Assembly (NCBI RefSeq): GCF_025215495.1
Contig: NZ_CP104302.1
Coordinates: forward strand, 2,728,001 to 2,792,000
From: Mycolicibacterium brumae
GTDB taxonomy: Bacteria; Actinomycetota; Actinomycetes; Mycobacteriales; Mycobacteriaceae
Direction of reading: 5' to 3'
DNA length: 64,000 bases
Position 1 is the stretch's first letter. Each line of letters begins with the position of its first letter. The notes beneath the pieces are model-generated. The model searched no databases and was not told the origin of the DNA. It was given only the letters and a program-made list of their open reading frames with translations. Shown piece after piece: positions 63,547-64,000 of this stretch. The translations under genes were made by a program, and so were the position numbers.

Positions 63547-64000
63547 GGGGCTCCTACTCGACCCCCGACGTGCCCGCGAATTCTGCGACACCGTCGGCGT
63601 CGAACGATGGCCGGTTCACCTTCGAGTGGGCCGTGTACAGCGACACACTGACCTACACCATTGACCCCTCGACGTTTGAGACACCGGTTATCGCAGCCGA
63701 ACTCGCAGGGACTTGGCTCGAGGTGCTTACTGAGTTCGGGCGCATGGAGTACTCACTCACGTCAGGGCTTCTGAGCTTCTTGCGGTCGATGGGTACGCTA
63801 CCGCTGACCGACGATCAGAAGACCGCATTCGCGTTGCGGGACTTGCGCCGGGCACATTTGGACCTGTGGGAACTCAATATGCTGGCTAGTCACCGAGAAG
63901 CGAAATCAGACACCGCCTATCGCAAAGTCGTCCACGTCTTCGCCCTCCTTCGACGGCACGAGGATGACCACCCCGGCACGCTTCATGAACAGATCGCCGA
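63543..64000 (+). CDS. Second gene of the integrase module, partial at window end
   Basis: GTG 63543 overlaps the integrase stop in GTGA, and the frame stays open for 152 codons to the edge. It reads FTFEWAVYSDTLTYTIDPS, then helical AELAGTWLEVLTEFG and KTAFALRDLRRAHLDLWEL, which resembles an N-terminal core-binding domain. Elements with two or three coupled tyrosine recombinases have this arrangement, so a second recombinase is the best guess. The catalytic half would lie beyond the window. Confidence 0.5.
   Translation, partial: MRGSYSTPDVPANSATPSASNDGRFTFEWAVYSDTLTYTIDPSTFETPVIAAELAGTWLEVLTEFGRMEYSLTSGLLSFLRSMGTLPLTDDQKTAFALRDLRRAHLDLWELNMLASHREAKSDTAYRKVVHVFALLRRHEDDHPGTLHEQIA

Noticed and set aside
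62968..63591. 207-codon open frame on the minus strand
   Set aside because: Antisense to the integrase 3' part, which has clear catalytic motifs.

Overview
The window is a GC-rich actinobacterial chromosome segment from a Mycobacterium (Mycolicibacterium-type) species. The evidence is the class Ib ribonucleotide reductase cluster nrdH-nrdI-nrdE, a CYP136-type P450 beside its TetR and SDR genes, cstA, pgm, paired crcB genes, the mycobactin genes mbtL-mbtM-mbtN-mbtK, an LprA-type lipoprotein, an Rv1747-like FHA-ABC exporter and a tmRNA with a mycobacterial sequence. From about 10.9 to 47.4 kb the order follows, with insertions, the order I remember for M. tuberculosis Rv3051c-Rv3071. Family assignments are from memory of protein families; no search was run.

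Layout. 0-10.8 kb: end of a geranylgeranyl-reductase-like gene, a repeat cluster, an M24 peptidase, a broken DUF5690 transporter gene beside a phosphonatase-like hydrolase, a less GC-rich two-gene island (CorA-shaped membrane protein plus aromatic-ammonia-lyase-like protein), a regulator/VOC/AraC group, and two genes truncated head to head at about 9.96 kb. 10.9-20 kb: nrdHIE with a probable NrdR box, FMN reductase and divergent TetR with a perfect palindrome, an MFS exporter, a pyruvate-kinase-like protein and a KgtP-like transporter. 20-25 kb: DUF4189 protein, lprA and a 1127-residue FHA-FHA-ABC-sensor fusion. 25-34.2 kb: AAA ATPase, SDR-TetR-CYP136, a CstR-like sulfur-stress regulon with three palindromic operators, then cstA with its small partner. 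34.2-47.4 kb: second repeat cluster, purU, DEAD-box helicase, DMT transporter, acyltransferase plus SRPBCC-AMP ligase fusion, toxin-antitoxin pair, tRNA-Ala, MFS, pgm, crcB1-crcB2-DUF190. 47.4-51 kb: mbtLMN and divergently read mbtK, each end carrying an IdeR-like iron box. 51-56.3 kb: cupin, lipoprotein, Ser/Thr kinase with an apparent N-terminal frameshift, EamA/LysR pair and an LLM oxidoreductase.

56.4-64 kb is an integrative element at the 3' end of ssrA. Its tyrosine integrase gene is split by an IS3-family element, and the IS3 orfA is itself split by a cargo-free Tn554-like transposon (tnpA-tnpB-tnpC). I could define the Tn554-like ends: imperfect inverted termini flanked by CACGCT. Removing the IS interval restores one open integrase frame of about 505 codons. 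The far attachment site lies outside the window.

The least explained parts are the ammonia-lyase-like/CorA-shaped gene pair (4.1-6.35 kb), a long inverted repeat that could hide the integrase ribosome binding site, and the FHA-ABC-sensor fusion. Three apparent single-base losses or nonsense codons (DUF5690 gene and kinase gene) could be real decay or sequence error.
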